64,000 nucleotides of DNA, taken from NCBI GenBank assembly GCA_947471745.1, contig CANJKZ010000465.1:372001-436000 (forward strand), written 5' to 3'. Numbering within the stretch: the stretch's first letter is position 1; each line of letters opens with the position of its first letter. This document shows, piece by piece, positions 8,688 through 20,300 of the stretch. The position numbers and the translations under genes were made by a program. This stretch comes from Closterium sp. Naga37s-1 (Eukaryota > Streptophyta > Zygnematophyceae > Desmidiales > Closteriaceae). The notes under the pieces were generated by a model. The model saw nothing but the letters and a program-made list of their open reading frames with translations. It was not told where the DNA came from and ran no database searches.

Positions 8688-9880
8688 CTACAGCAACCGA
8701 GGGCCTACCTCAACAAGCCCCAACTGCATACAGAACCTATGGTGATCACCAGGCGCCAGGGCCTTGGTGAAGACGTCGGCAGTGTTGGCCTGTGAGGCCA
8801 CAAAGCCCAAGCGTGCCTGGCCGCGTCGCTGCAACTCTCGCAGGAGGAAGTACCTCACGTCAATATGCTTCACTCTGCTCTCCAGTCGAGGCTCTCGACA
8901 CAGGAGGATCATGACCTTGTTGTCAGCGTACAAGGTCGGTGCAGAGCGAGGCCGCTCACTAAGGTCGGCGAGCAAGAAGGTCAACCAGCGAAGCTCCTGT
9001 GCCGCCATGGCACCAGCGTAGATCTCTGCCTCTGCACTGGACGAAGCCATAGAGGACGACCGTGTAGATCTCCATGACACAGCACCAGTACCCAGACTGA
9101 AGAAGTAACGCTGAGTCGAGCGCCGAGTCTCCACGTCGTCAGCGTAGGAAGAGTCGCAGTGACCGGTCAACACAACTGGCTGTGTCCCTCCAAGCACAAG
9201 CCCCATGCCTGATGTAGTCGACAGGTACTTCGCCACCCTCACAGCAGCTGTCCAGTGAACAGGACGGTGTATCCCAGTCGCAACAAAGCAAGAGAGGACG
9301 ATGAGGGGAAAGGCGAGGTCCGGCCGAGTACAAGTCATCAGGTACATGAGGCAGCCCACAAGCTCTGCGTAGGGGCCACTAGACTCAAAGGGCTCGTCGG
9401 GAAAAGGGCCAGTGAGTCAATGGTCAACGGCAAGAGGAGTGGGTTGTGTGGTGGAGAACTGAAACCCGAACCGCCGAAGGACCTGCTGCACCATGTGTGA
9501 CTGAGTCAGTGTGATGGTGCGAGCGGCTCTGTCCCTGGTGATATGCATGCCAAGGTAGCACTGCAGTTCACCGAGGTCAGTGCACTTGTGTCTCTTCTGC
9601 TGTTCGGATTTCACCTCAGTCAGAGCTGCCCTGTCTGCTGTAGAAAAGACCAAGTCGTCGACGTACACTAGTATAGAGAAAGGAGTTGAACCAGTGCGAA
9701 CAAACAGCGACGGGTCGGCAGAGGAAGGACGAAACCCAAGGTCACGAAGCGTGGAGCGAAGAGTGTCGTGCCACTCACGGGGCGACTGGCGGAGACCGTA
9801 GACTGGCCGCCTCAGGCTCCACTGGGTCCCAGGTGGGAAGGTGTCAGTGAAGCCAGGAGGACGGCGCAGCCAGATCTCCT
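8688..9880 (-). pseudogene. Copia C C-terminal RT and RNase H
   Basis: Read on the minus strand, this covers the end of RT (SLRRPVYGLRQSPREWHDTLR, then ILVYVDDLVFSTADRAAL with the active-site Asp pair) through CTDLGELQCYLGMHITRDRA. A TGA codon (plus-strand 9417-9419) follows PLAVDH. RNase H continues: VVLTGHCDSSYADD, SSSAEAEIYAGAMAAQE, LYADNKVMILL, and ends ANTADVFTKALAPGDHHRF. All three RNase H acidic residues remain, but the stop and upstream frameshifts prevent a complete product. Confidence 0.85.
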
Positions 9881-10905
9881 CGTGTAGTCGGCCCTGGAGA
9901 AGTCAAGGGAGTGCAGCTCATAGTCTCGCTGTGCTGCTACGTGCAGTAACACCCGAAGAGTAGTCATCTTCGGGGTCGGGGCGAAGGTCTGGAAGAAGTC
10001 AACTCCCTCACGCTGACTGAAACCCCTAGCCACGTAGCGCGCCTTGAACACAGGCGGTGAACCAGGCGGCCGCTTCACCTTGAAGAGCCACATGCCATCG
10101 ACAACGTTCGCCCTGGGAGGGGGAACTGCGTCGACGTACGTGCCTGTGGATCTCCAAGACGCTAGCTCTGCATCCATAGCCGCTTTCCACTGAGAGGCCC
10201 ACTCCCCTGGCACTGCCTCACGGTACGTGCGAGGTGTCGGTATGTCAAGAGCGTCGGGGTCTCCCTCAAGGGAAAGCAACATGGCGCAAAGAGAGGGGGA
10301 AGCGGCTGCTAAGAACTCCAGCTCAAACTGCCTGTCCTCTAGGACGTCACAGCCAAGGGCAGACTCACCCCCGACGGACAGGGGACGGGGAGGTGGAGCA
10401 GCCACCACATGCGTGGCGTAGTCAAGACGGCGGGTGGAAGCAAAGTCAGCGACAGCGGCAGTAAGAGCCGAGACAAACGACGGAGAGGCACGAGGGTCGG
10501 TGACAAGAGAGGCGAGAACACGAGAGACAACAGGGCGAGCATCACTGTAGTAGTCAGTGATAGGTTGAGAGGAAACTGTGAGCGACGACGCAGGAGGTGA
10601 GGGGAGAACAGACACAGGCGGAGAACGACGAGGAGGAGAACGAAACAAGACAATGCGGAGGTCGGCAAGAGGAGACGAGGGCCGAGCACGCGGAGGACAA
10701 CGACTGGTCCAGTCGTGCGGGACAACAGGAGGAGACGACCGTGACTGAGGAGGAGAGAAAACAGCCGGAGTCGAGTCCGGAGGAGGAAACGTAGGACCGT
10801 ACGCAGTAGGGGACTGGGAGTGAACAGGAGGAGAGGAAGGAAGACCAAGGGCCCGAAGGCCACTCACTGGAGGGAACAGCTGGTGCAAAGGTGGCGGCTG
10901 CGGCG

Positions 10906-10945
<40 letters not shown>

Positions 10946-11535
10946 ATGCTGCTGCTGCTGCTGCTGGTCCAACCGGTGCAGCTCCTGCCTCTCCTGCTCC
11001 ACCCGCTCCTGCTCCTCGCGCTCAAGCCGGCGAAGGGCCTGGAAACGGGTGTCGTGGCGGTGGGGACGCGCAGTGGGCGACGCAGTAGGCGAGCCTCCAG
11101 CTCCCGTCTCCTCAGCACCAGCACCTCCAGCTCCAGCACCCCCAGAACTAGCACCTCCAGTGCCAGTACCTCCAGCACCAGCACCCCCAGAACTAGCACC
11201 TCCAGTGCCAGCAACTCCAGCTCCAATACCCTCAGAACTAGCACCTCCACTTCCAGAACCTCCAGCTCCAGCACCTCCAGAGCTAGCCCCACCTGCGCCA
11301 GCACCTCCAGCTCCTGCACCCCTCGAACGAGCACCCCCAGACCGAGTACCCCCAGTGGCTGCACCTCCAGGTCCAACACCAACCGAGTCCACAGTAAGCT
11401 GTCGTGGAAGTGCCGAAGGCTGCTGTAGGGGCTGTGAGGAGGACTGCGGGGAGGGAGACGCTACCTGACTCGCGACCGAGGGTAGAGGGGTAGCGTGAGA
11501 CACTTCTGACGGGGCAGGACCAGGGGGGGGGCGGG
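9812..11535 (-). pseudogene. Copia C linker and N-terminal RT
   Basis: On the minus strand it begins after the integrase with a Pro-rich part, then repeated Gly-Ala-Gly-Gly units, a Gln-rich tract (about 10900-10960), and VGGESALGCDVLEDRQFELEFLAAA before RT. RT starts EWASQWKAAMDAELASWRSTGTY, includes GMWLFKVKRPPGSPPVFKARYVARGFSQ, and breaks at LHSLDFS (about 9893-9902), where some ten bases coding the TAFLQ segment are missing and the frame is lost. Confidence 0.85.
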
Positions 11536-13420
11536 GGTACTGGAGGAGCGGGAGCAGGTGGAGGAGAGGGTGCGAGGAAGAGGGGGGGAGGGGGAACCGG
11601 GAGACCTCGACAGGGGTACCGGGTGTAGTAGGACACTGACACGTCAAACCGGACGTCACGAGAGTCTAGAAACTGGTGGAGGGGCGGGTGGTAAAAGGAG
11701 TAGTCGGGGGAGCCCACCGGGAAACCAAGGAAGACACAGGGGATGGCGCGAGCCGATAGCTTGTCCGCAGAGGTGTCGCGGACAAGCGCAAGGCAGCCCC
11801 AGACGTGAAAGGCCGACCCAACACCAGGGGACCCAGTCCAAAGACTGGTCGGTGAAACCTCTGGCCGCGAGACACGCGGCTGGAGGTTCAGCTGGTGCGC
11901 GGCGTAGCGCAGCGCGTAGGGCCACAGAAAATGGGGTGAACGGGCATGGATCATGGACGTGCGAGCGATGTCCATGACCAAGCCAATGCAGCGCTCAGCA
12001 ACCACATTCTGCTGTGGGGACTCCGGCAGCGTCCAGGACTGTCTGATGCTCTGCTCGCCGCAAAACCCGGCAAGGACGCCGGAGCGAAACTCACCCCCAC
12101 GGTCGGAGTGGAGACAACGGACACGACTACCACGAGTGCCCTCGGTGGCCAGAAGCCACCGGATCAGCGTAGAAGTCACCTCAGACTTCTTCGCGAGAGG
12201 AAACACCGTGGTGTACCTGGAGTAGTCGTCAACGACCACTAGAAAGTAGCGCTCCCTCTCAGGTCCCAGCGTAGGGGCAGGGCCCCAGACGTCCAGGTGG
12301 AGAGTCTGGAAGGGAGCAGTGGCCGGACGAAGGGAGGAGGAGTGCGGAGTGGCGCGCAGGCGGCCGGCGACGCAAGGAGTGCAGGGTGGGGCAAGCGAGG
12401 GAGGGAGGGACGGAAAGACGCGCGGGAGACCTGAGACAAGACTGTGACTGGCCATGCTGCGCAGGCGGGGAAGCGACAGGTGGCCAAGGCGGTGGTGCCA
12501 CAAGACGGTCGGGTGGGCAAGGGACCGACAGGAGCAAGACGCAGCAACCTGACCAGACACCACTACCTGAACAGACACAGCAACCAGACTAGACACTGGG
12601 ACCTGAGGGGACGCAGCGACCTGAGCGGAGGAAGTAACCGGGGAGCGCTCGGTGTGGAGAACGTAGAGACCAGAGCGGGACTCCCTGGTGAACGTGGCGA
12701 GAACAGCACCTGTAGCGGCGTCTGTACAGACCGCAGTCCTCCCACCCCCCACAAAGGTAACGGTGATCCCCATGTCCTGGAGGTATCCAACACCCACCAA
12801 GTTTAGAGTGAACGAGGGGATGTGGAGGCCGCGCAGGACACCAGAGGGGACCACAGGGCACGGGAGGGTGGTGGAGCTGCGCGCAACGGCTGGTCCTGAA
12901 GAAGGATCAGCTAGAGCTACCGGAACCGGAGCAAGGAGTGGTGTGAGGGTCGTGTGGTCGCGGAAGAAACACTGCGACGCGCCAGAGTCCAGCGTGAACG
13001 ACAGAGACGCCTCAGCCGGAGGCGTGTCAGGTCCATAGGCTACACAAGCACCTAGAGCAGACACACAAGCACCTAAACTAGAGAGGCATAGGTCTACACT
13101 AACAGGAGGCAAGCATCCTAGACTACGAACACGCGAGCACACAGATCCATCAGCACTATAGTCAACATCAGCATACAAAGCATACTGACGAGCATCGTCC
13201 ATAGACAGTTCAAATACAGGAATCTTACGGGCTAGCAGGCGAGCCCAGCGTGGGGTGGTCGCCTCAGGACCCCAGCATGCACGGTAGAGGTCGTCGAGGC
13301 GGCGGAAGCACCGCGCTGCAGAGTGGTCGTCGCGGCCGCAGACATAGGGACTGCCCGGTTCGGTGACGCACCAGTGGTCGAGGGGCCCAGCTGGTAGTGC
13401 TGCTGCTGCGGCCAGTGCTC
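11536..13420 (-). pseudogene. Copia C protease and integrase
   Basis: In order on the minus strand: a possible zinc-binding motif CGRDDHSAARC near 13330, protease motif FTLDSGASQCFF near 12990, GAG pre-integrase WHHRLGHLSLPRLRSM with downstream PCTPC, and the integrase core with HLDVWGPAP, HSDRGGEF and QNVVAERCIGLVMD supplying D, D and E. The domain order and catalytic residues look complete in this stretch. A run of nine G (11523-11531) marks where the frame changes to that of the following linker. Confidence 0.85.
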
Positions 13421-14590
13421 CCGGGTCCTCCAGGTCCCCACTGTGGCGGAGGGCCCCAGTGCTGCTGCGGACCCCACTGCAGTGGGGGTCCCAACGACTG
13501 AAACTGCTGTGGTGCTTGCCACTGCTGCTGTCCCTGCTGCATCTGCTGTCTCTGCTGTGGCTGCTGCTGCTGTGGCTGCTGCTGCTGGGGCCCCGCACCA
13601 CCGCTGGTCGAACCTCCTTCAGCAGGCAGGTCAGCACCTCCTCCAGAGCTCCCTCCGCCTGGGGCACCGCCGCCACCGCCACCACTGCCGCCCCCAGGGC
13701 CGCCTCCACCACCGCCACCTCCTCCACCGCCGCCACCCCCCTTCCCCCCTTTCTTGCCTCTCTTGCCCCGCTTGTGCCTGTCAGCGGCAGAAACAGCTGC
13801 AGTGTCCTCAAGGACCGACTCAGCAGCAGAGGCACGTGTAGCAGTGAAGGTAGGAAGTTGGGGGACAGCACACCCCTCAAACAGACGAGGGGCAACTGCG
13901 TCAGTGGCTGAGGCAACAGAGAGGAGGTTACTCTCGATCTTCCCGAGAGTGGTCTCGAGAAGATCAATCGTAAGCTCACTAGGGTGCTGCTGGAGAAGTG
14001 CGTCACGGGCAGTGGAGAGGCGGCCAGGGAGACAAGTGACTACCCAGTGGACGGTGAGCCAGATAGGAGGAGGGGCAACAAGAAGCTGAGCCTCAGTGCA
14101 AGCTGCTCGGTAGTTAGCGACAAGGGAGCGCAAGTGTGTGGCTAGGTCAGAGACAGTCGCAATCGAGCCGAGGTCGGGAAACACGAACGGCATGAGGATG
14201 CGGCTGAGGGAGGCAGAGGAAGGGGTGCAATAGCGTGCAGAAATAGCATCATACACCTCTTTCGCAGTCTCTATCAGGTCGAAGTGAGCGGCCTCAGTCG
14301 GTAGAAGGAGCTCGGTCAGCGCGAGTGCAGCCGCAGCGTCACGGGAGTCCCAAACGTCCCGCGCCAAGACGAGACGAGCGTAGTCCGCCTGCGCCTCCGG
14401 AGTCGGGGGGGGGCACGGCAAGGAGGGGCTCGGGACGCGGTGGTGCCTGGAGGGCGCCGGACGCGTGGGCGTACAGGGTGGCGCCGTCCTGGCGCTGACT
14501 GGTGAGATAGCGCTGAGTCTGGCGGAGCCAGGTGCCGAACTCTATCGGGCGCCCCTCTGCATCGAAACGAAGGCGGCGGGAGGAGTCCAT
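13400..14590 (-). pseudogene. Copia C gag
   Basis: The likely start is the ATG of MDSSRRLRFDAEGRPIEF at 14590. The next part reads GTWLRQTQRYLTSQRQ, then after a frame change at a run of nine G (14405-14413) continues as DYARLVLARDVWDSRDAAAALALTELL and the gag UBN2-like core (HLRSLVANYRAACTEAQLL, TIDLLETTLGKIE). A poly-Gly block (about 13680-13750) and a Gln/Pro/Trp block follow. A second frame change near 13400-13440 leads into the zinc-like motif and protease. Gag would form the capsid-like particle. Confidence 0.75.
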
Positions 14591-15059
14591 ATTGGACGCT
14601 AGGCTAGGAGCAGCTGGAGCACGGAGCAAACAGAGCTAGGAGCGAGGAGCGCCAGGTGGGACTAGGCGAGGTACTGCCGGAGCACGGAGGAAAACTGAGC
14701 TAGGAACGCCAGCCTAGTAACGAACGGAGCTGGGAGCTAGCTGAGCTAGGAGCACACGGCCGGAGGAGGCAGGGCTGACGAGCCGATCGAGGAGCCAGAG
14801 AGTCGTTCGAGGGGCTGGCGGAGCGAGGAGAGACCTAGCTAACAACGAACGTCAGGACTAGCCTAAACAGCTAAGTGGAGCGGCCTCCAGCCGCGACGGT
14901 GCGAAACACTGTGAGTATGAGTGACGCGAGTGTCGAACCAACGGAGGTCGGGTGGTCCTGGGTGGTGTGCGCGCGTGATGAGGGGCTGAGAGCGGTTGGA
15001 AGGGGCTGTGAGCGGTTGAAAGGGGCTGTGGGCGGGTGGGAGGGGCTAGCTGGCGGCTA

Positions 15060-15560
15060 GCTGCTGGCGGCTAGCTGCTGCTGGCGGCTAGCTTCTGCTG
15101 GCGGCGAGCTGCTGGCGGCTAGCTGCTGCCTAGCCGTGCTGCTGCAGTAGCACGCGCTGCTGCCTAGCCGTGCTGCTGCAGCAATGCACGCGCTGCTGCT
15201 GCAATGCACGCGCTGCTGCTGCAATGCACAAGCTGCTGCTGCAATGCGAGCGCCGCTGCTGCAATGCGCGTGCTGCAGTGGCGTGCGCGGCTGCCGCTGG
15301 CTAACGCGCACGCTGCTACTGCTGGTGAGTGTGTGCCTGCTGCTTGCACGCGCGGCTGTTGCGGGCTAAGCACGACTACGCGGGCCCGCGGAGGGGTCCC
15401 TTCTGGAGCGCGACGAAACGAGGGGCCAGCGGGGCCCTTTAAACGCGACGAAAAACGAGGCCCGCGGGGGCCTTTAAACGCGACGAAAACAAGGCCCGCG
15501 GGGGCCTTTAAACGCGACGAAAACGAGGCCCGCGGGGGCCGTCCTACCCGCGACGTAACG
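15060..15560 (-). repeat. Tandem repeats in the Copia C leader
   Basis: Two blocks lie between the primer-binding site and gag. At about 15165-15275 a unit of about 21 bp (GCTGCTGCTGCAATGCACGC) repeats about five times. At about 15420-15540 a unit of about 34 bp repeats about three to four times; it combines CGCGACGAAAAC with the palindromic AGGCCCGCGGGGGCCTTTAAA. The second block could fold into a row of GC-rich hairpins. Confidence 0.75.
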
Positions 15561-15632
15561 GGGCCTAAGGGACGGGCGCCTCGGGACCGGCTAAGGGAGG
15601 GAGCGGAAGCGTGGGAGGGAGAAACACTACCT

Positions 15633-15644
15633 ACTCTAATACCA
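15633..15644 (-). other. Primer-binding site of Copia C
   Basis: On the minus strand TGGTATTAGAGT directly follows the 5' LTR end; it matches the Copia initiator-tRNA site TGGTATCAGAGC with one internal change and a changed last base. Confidence 0.75.
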
Positions 15645-16569
15645 TCTTGAAATAGGCTAGGAGACAAGCAGAGCCCTCCCTAGGATTTACGGCATCCTTA
15701 TGCCTCAGGGTAACTCTGCAGAATCCAAAAAAATACCCTGATTTTTCAGGGCAATTTTTTTAAGCCATCCTGAATTTTCAGGGCTTAGGCAGAATTACAT
15801 CCTGACCTCTCAGGACAAAAAATACATCAATCAGGGTCCTGCTTTTAGTAATTCTAGCTAGGCCTGACTGACGCCGCGACATCATCCGCGTTGGGCATGA
15901 CTGACTACTAACGAACGAGAGAGCCAACCGAGCATCAGCAGCGCTTCTACTCTAGCAGGAACACTAGAGAGAGTTGGAGGGAAAGGCACAAGGTTCCCGT
16001 GCTCGACCTCCTCCCAGCCCAGCTCATTGAGAGATCCGAAGGGTTGGGTTTGGTTGTTGGTTGGTTGGTGCGTACGCGTGTCAAGCGATCAGAAGAAGGC
16101 GGGAAAAATACACGGTGGAAAAATCCCCAGGGAAAATTTTCAGGGAAAAAACACCCACCCCCCCCCCACCCCCCCCCTCCCCCCCTCCCCCCCTCCCCCC
16201 TCCCTCCCCTACCCTCCCGCAAAATTCGCATCAGGGCAATCCTCAATATTCATCCTGACGCTACAGGGCAAAACACTACGGCAATCCTGAAAATTCAGGG
16301 CACATCATATAAGAACATCCAGAGAGCTCAGGGTACAAATGACCAGCATTCTGAAATTACAGGGCAAATTGAAAACCGCATCCTGAAATCAGGGTAATCA
16401 GGATGTTTTGCCCTGATAACGAGGGCCCTGGAGACAAGTGTCGAGTCGAGAGGATTGTTGAGTGAGGAGAAACAAGGAGATACAAATGTCGACCTAAAAT
16501 GTTGTACCCTTTAGAGGGCAACTCACTGTAGCCTATCTAACAATATATAGAAGATATAAACATTTGACA
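15645..16569 (-). repeat. 5' LTR of Copia C, split by an insertion
   Basis: LTR sequence occupies 15645-15668 and 16439-16569. The middle (15669-16438) is a hAT-like element plus one copy of its 8-bp target duplication. Rejoined, the LTR is about 155 bp, close to the 150-bp 3' LTR. Confidence 0.9.
15669..16430. mobile_element. hAT-like non-autonomous element, copy 1 (complete, 762 bp)
   Basis: The ends are imperfect inverted repeats: CAGAGCCCTC on the left and, read inward, CAGGGCCCTC on the right. The target duplication is a perfect 8 bp, GAGACAAG (15661-15668 and 16431-16438), as is usual for hAT elements. The arms are full of short CCTGA and TCAGGG motifs in both orientations, resembling the subterminal motifs that hAT transposases bind. 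A C-rich run lies at 16146-16205. No transposase is encoded, so it depends on an enzyme from elsewhere. Confidence 0.88.
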
Positions 16570-16574
16570 CCTGA

Positions 16575-16814
16575 GGCCTCAGGGCAACTTTCCAGAATCT
16601 GAAAAAATGCTGATTTGTCAGAGCAAATTTTCAGAGGCTTCCTGTAGTTTCAGGGCTTCTGCAGAATTTTATCCTGGCCTGTAAGGGCAAAAATACGAGT
16701 GTTCAGGGTTCTGTTTTTAACACTTCTAATGGCACCAGCATTGTCCTACCTACTCTTGCCAACCAATCCAGGGTAGAGAACACCACTAGACCAGAGAACA
16801 CCACCGCCACTCTA
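16575..16814. mobile_element. hAT-like element copy 2, middle segment
   Basis: Immediately after Copia C the sequence (GGCCTCAGGGCAACTTTCCAG, then TTTCAGGGCTTCTGCAGAA and GTTCAGGGTTCTG) aligns with copy 1 from about 15690 to 15855. It ends at the insertion site of Copia D (TSD ACAAC, 16815-16819). Confidence 0.75.
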
Positions 16815-16819
16815 ACAAC

Positions 16820-17247
16820 TGTTGGAAACAATCAGTCTTAAGCGCCTCTGTCGTGTCGAAACACCAAGACACAAGCGAAGCAAAGCATATCGAGGCACCA
16901 GCGAGTCAACCCTCGGAGGTTGAAGTAACCGCTGGAGTCAGCGACCTTTGACCTGACAAGTACAGCGCGACAGCAAGGACACACAACTGACTCGCTACAG
17001 AGCAGTTGCCCGAGTCGTCACTGTATCGAACCGCAACAGCAACAGTAAAAGTAGTTACAACCGTGTCTCTTCGTATTCCTTGTACTCTTATATAATCTTG
17101 TATCTATTTGCTTTAATCAATCTACTTTGCCCTCACATACTAGCGCAAGGTGGTTCATAATCTCCTTAATTAACGCTTCCGCTATTACAACAACTCTACC
17201 CAGAGTTCACCCCTGCAAAGATCCTAAGGGCTTTTCTCAGCCCAACA
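16820..17247 (+). repeat. 5' LTR of Copia D (428 bp)
   Basis: It differs from the 3' LTR mainly by lacking 19 bp after CGCTGGAG, which removes one arm of a palindrome (CAAAGGTC-AGC-GACCTTTG). A TATA-like TCTTATATAATC lies near 17090. Confidence 0.92.
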
Positions 17248-17259
17248 TGGTATCAGAGC
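17248..17259 (+). other. Primer-binding site of Copia D
   Basis: TGGTATCAGAGC directly follows the LTR, the standard plant Copia site for initiator tRNA-Met. Confidence 0.9.
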
Positions 17260-17302
17260 TATCAGGGGGAATTCAACTTCTATACCGACAACATCAACAA
17301 GC

Positions 17303-20300
17303 ATGGCTACACAAAAGGAAAGGAGTAACTCCAACGGCTCCCAGGGCACTACTCCTACTCCACCTCCTGCCTCTGGCCTACAGACAGAGGAGGGCACGGC
17401 AACAAGACCAAGAGCAACATCTACCGAGACTCCCGCGAATCAGCCCGCAAACTTCGACCAGAGCATGATGGAGAAGTTCTTCTCCTTCATGTCCTTCTAC
17501 GAGCAACACCAGCAATCGGCACCTGCGCAGTCACACAACAGCAACAACAATGGAGCAACACCCATGAGTCTAGACGGCTCATCATATGCACGAGGAAATC
17601 AACAGCAGCAGCCTACCTTTGCTCCGTACGAGCGCGGGTCCATCAGCTTCATGCCTCACCCGCAGCCCTCACCTGGACAAGAAAAGCCACTGGACGCATT
17701 ACAAGTTCAGTCGCAGTTCGCGCACGTTCTAAAGATGCAGACGTCAAGACCTTTCGATGGAAAGGATTTTTTCACCTGGTCGTTTGAATTCGAGTTAATG
17801 ATGGAAGGCGCGCAGATACTTGGCTTCTTCAACGGGTCCCTGCCATACCCAACGAACGGCACACAGTATGAGAAGCAGCAGTACACCTATCAGTCGATGA
17901 TGGCGTACACGATTCTACTGAGAAACATCACCCCGTCCCAACAGCAGAATATACGGTCTTACCGGGGTTACGGCAACTCCGCGGAGTTCGCGTACAACCA
18001 CTTGAAGAGCCTGTATCAAGCAACAGACAGCGTAAATCAAAGTCGGTTAATGGCGCAACTGACAACGGTCGAAATGAAACCAGGCAAGAAAGGAATGGCG
18101 TATATCAGCCGATGTCGCGAGCTGCGTGACAAGCTTCTTCGATGCGGAGGGTCGATTTCTGAAGACGCCTTCGTGACAGTTATCATTGGCGGCCTCGGTC
18201 CTCAATGGCGCGCAACAAAGGCCATTCTCCGAGCCCACGGAAGAATCTCCGAAGCAGCGCTCTGCGCCGAAATCCACGCCGAACAACAAGACATGGACCT
18301 GCAAGAAGAACGACATAAAAGGAAGACATCAGCACCGGAATTCGCGTTCCACACTCAACGACGCTACAACAACAACAACAACAACCGGCAGCAACAGCCG
18401 AAGCCCGTACCTCCGTTCTGCCACATCTGCAAAACTTTAGGACATCCGCGCACACACTGCCCGAATCGACAACAGTCAACAACGCCACAGCGACAGCTTC
18501 GACCTTCAAGCAATCAAGTCGCTTCGACACAAGCAAATCCTTCGACCCAGATTCAAGCCTCAACGACTTCAACGGGACAACCTGCACAAGGAGCAAGAAA
18601 CATCGTCAGCTGCATGGCAAGGCTGAGCGACTCTTGCATCACGGGATCACCACCATACTACTCACCAGAAGAACAACTTGATGAAAGAACTCCACACCGT
18701 GAGACACTGGAGCCGAATCCGACATACGCAGCTATCGCCCAGAGCGAACCATCCGGGAAGGACCCGTGGTTCTTGGACAGTTGCTGCGGACAGCACATGT
18801 GTTCTTCAGGGCGCTTCGTGCAACGAGAATACCAACTTCAACGCGAAGTAGTCATCACCGTCGCCAACAATCAGAACCTGCGCACACGACGACAAGGAGT
18901 TGTTCAACTACAGTCACGAGAAACAAATGTCATCCTACAGATGTCCAAGGTCCTAATCGCAGAAGGCCTCGGCTACAACTTACTAAGCGTCAGCCAGCTA
19001 ATGGCGAAAGGGATTCACCTCGAAGCAGACAGCACCACCCAAGAATTCAAGTTGTATCACGGGAGAGGAGGGCTTTACATCGGCAAGGCGATCCTCAAGA
19101 TCAACGTCTTCGTTCTTGACTTCGTTCCTGATCTCGGCACCGCCGACAGCGACGCCATCGTTAACTTCACCAACTGGACACACCCTCCAGACCTTGATCC
19201 AGACTTCAGTCCTGGCGGTTTCTGGTACTCACACACCATCCCTGAGACAGAAAGGACAAGAGCATTAGCGACAATTCAACATGCAGCAGAGACAACATCG
19301 GCAGCAGCAGAGACAACGCCGGCAGCAGCAGAGACAACGTCGGCAGCAGCAGAGACAACGTCGGCAGCAGCAGAGACAACGTCGGCAGCAGCAGAGACAA
19401 CGTCGGCAGCAGCAGAGACAACGTCGGCAGCAGCAGAGACAACGTCGGCAGCAGCAGAGACAACGTCGGCAGCAGCAGAGACAACATCGGCAGCAGCAGA
19501 GACAACATCGGCAGCAGCAGGAACATCAACGGGAACAGCAGGAACTTCAACACCAGTCGCTGGTCTTTCAACGGCACCACTCCTCGACGACACACCACCG
19601 ACACCCGCGCAACAGCTCAACCCGACACGACGAGAAGTCCACCGAAGCGCGAACGTCACCGCCGGCTTCTACTCCAACTCCGACCTGTACCGACGCTCGC
19701 CCGGACACCGCGCCGACGAAAGCACCTGGCACGCAAGGATGGGACACCCAAGCAACACAGTATTAAATAATACGATAAGAGCAGGAGTACTCGACAAGGA
19801 CTCACTACTACTGACTGATGGAAGAGAACTTCAACGCGTACGTGGAACGTGTTTCACCTGCCCTGAAGCTGACTTACCGCATCAACCGTTCGCGTCTCAC
19901 CATAACCCAAGCGCACCAGCTTACGCGCCACTCGAGAAAGTGTACAGCGACATCCTGTACAATCGCGAACCGGGGCAGAACGCGTACAATTACACCATCA
20001 CGTTCATCGACGCCGCGACACGTTACGTTTGGCACCTGAATCTTCCAAGCAAGGATATGGCGTTCGAAGCGTTCGTCGCCTGGCTCCCCGTAGCAGAAAG
20101 GGAATCGGGCGTCAAACTAAAAAGCTTCCAGTCAGACGGGGGAGGAGAATACACCTCACAAAAGTTCAAGCAGTACCTGGCAGAGAGAGGAATCAAGCGG
20201 CTCATTTCCCTTCCCTACGCCCATCAACAGCAGGGTGTAGCAGAGAGGATGAATAGGACCCTCCAGAACACCATGCGGAAACTGTTACGTGGCATGCGGC

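Larger units (their letters stand above)
8334..16569 (-). mobile_element. Copia C, full-length but decayed, 5' LTR interrupted by a hAT-like element
   Basis: LTRs lie at 8334-8483 (3') and 15645-16569 (5'). The flanking CCTGA (8329-8333 and 16570-16574) is a perfect 5-bp target duplication. The internal order on the minus strand is primer-binding site, a leader of about 1 kb with repeats, gag, protease, integrase, Gly/Ala linker, RT and RNase H, then the tract CTATGGGGGTG before the 3' LTR. Several frameshifts and one nonsense codon break the polyprotein. A 762-bp hAT-like element sits inside the 5' LTR. Confidence 0.92.

Noticed and set aside
10820-11470. Long plus-strand frames opposite the Copia C linker
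   Set aside because: Mirror images of the Gly/Ala repeat and the Gln tract on the coding strand.
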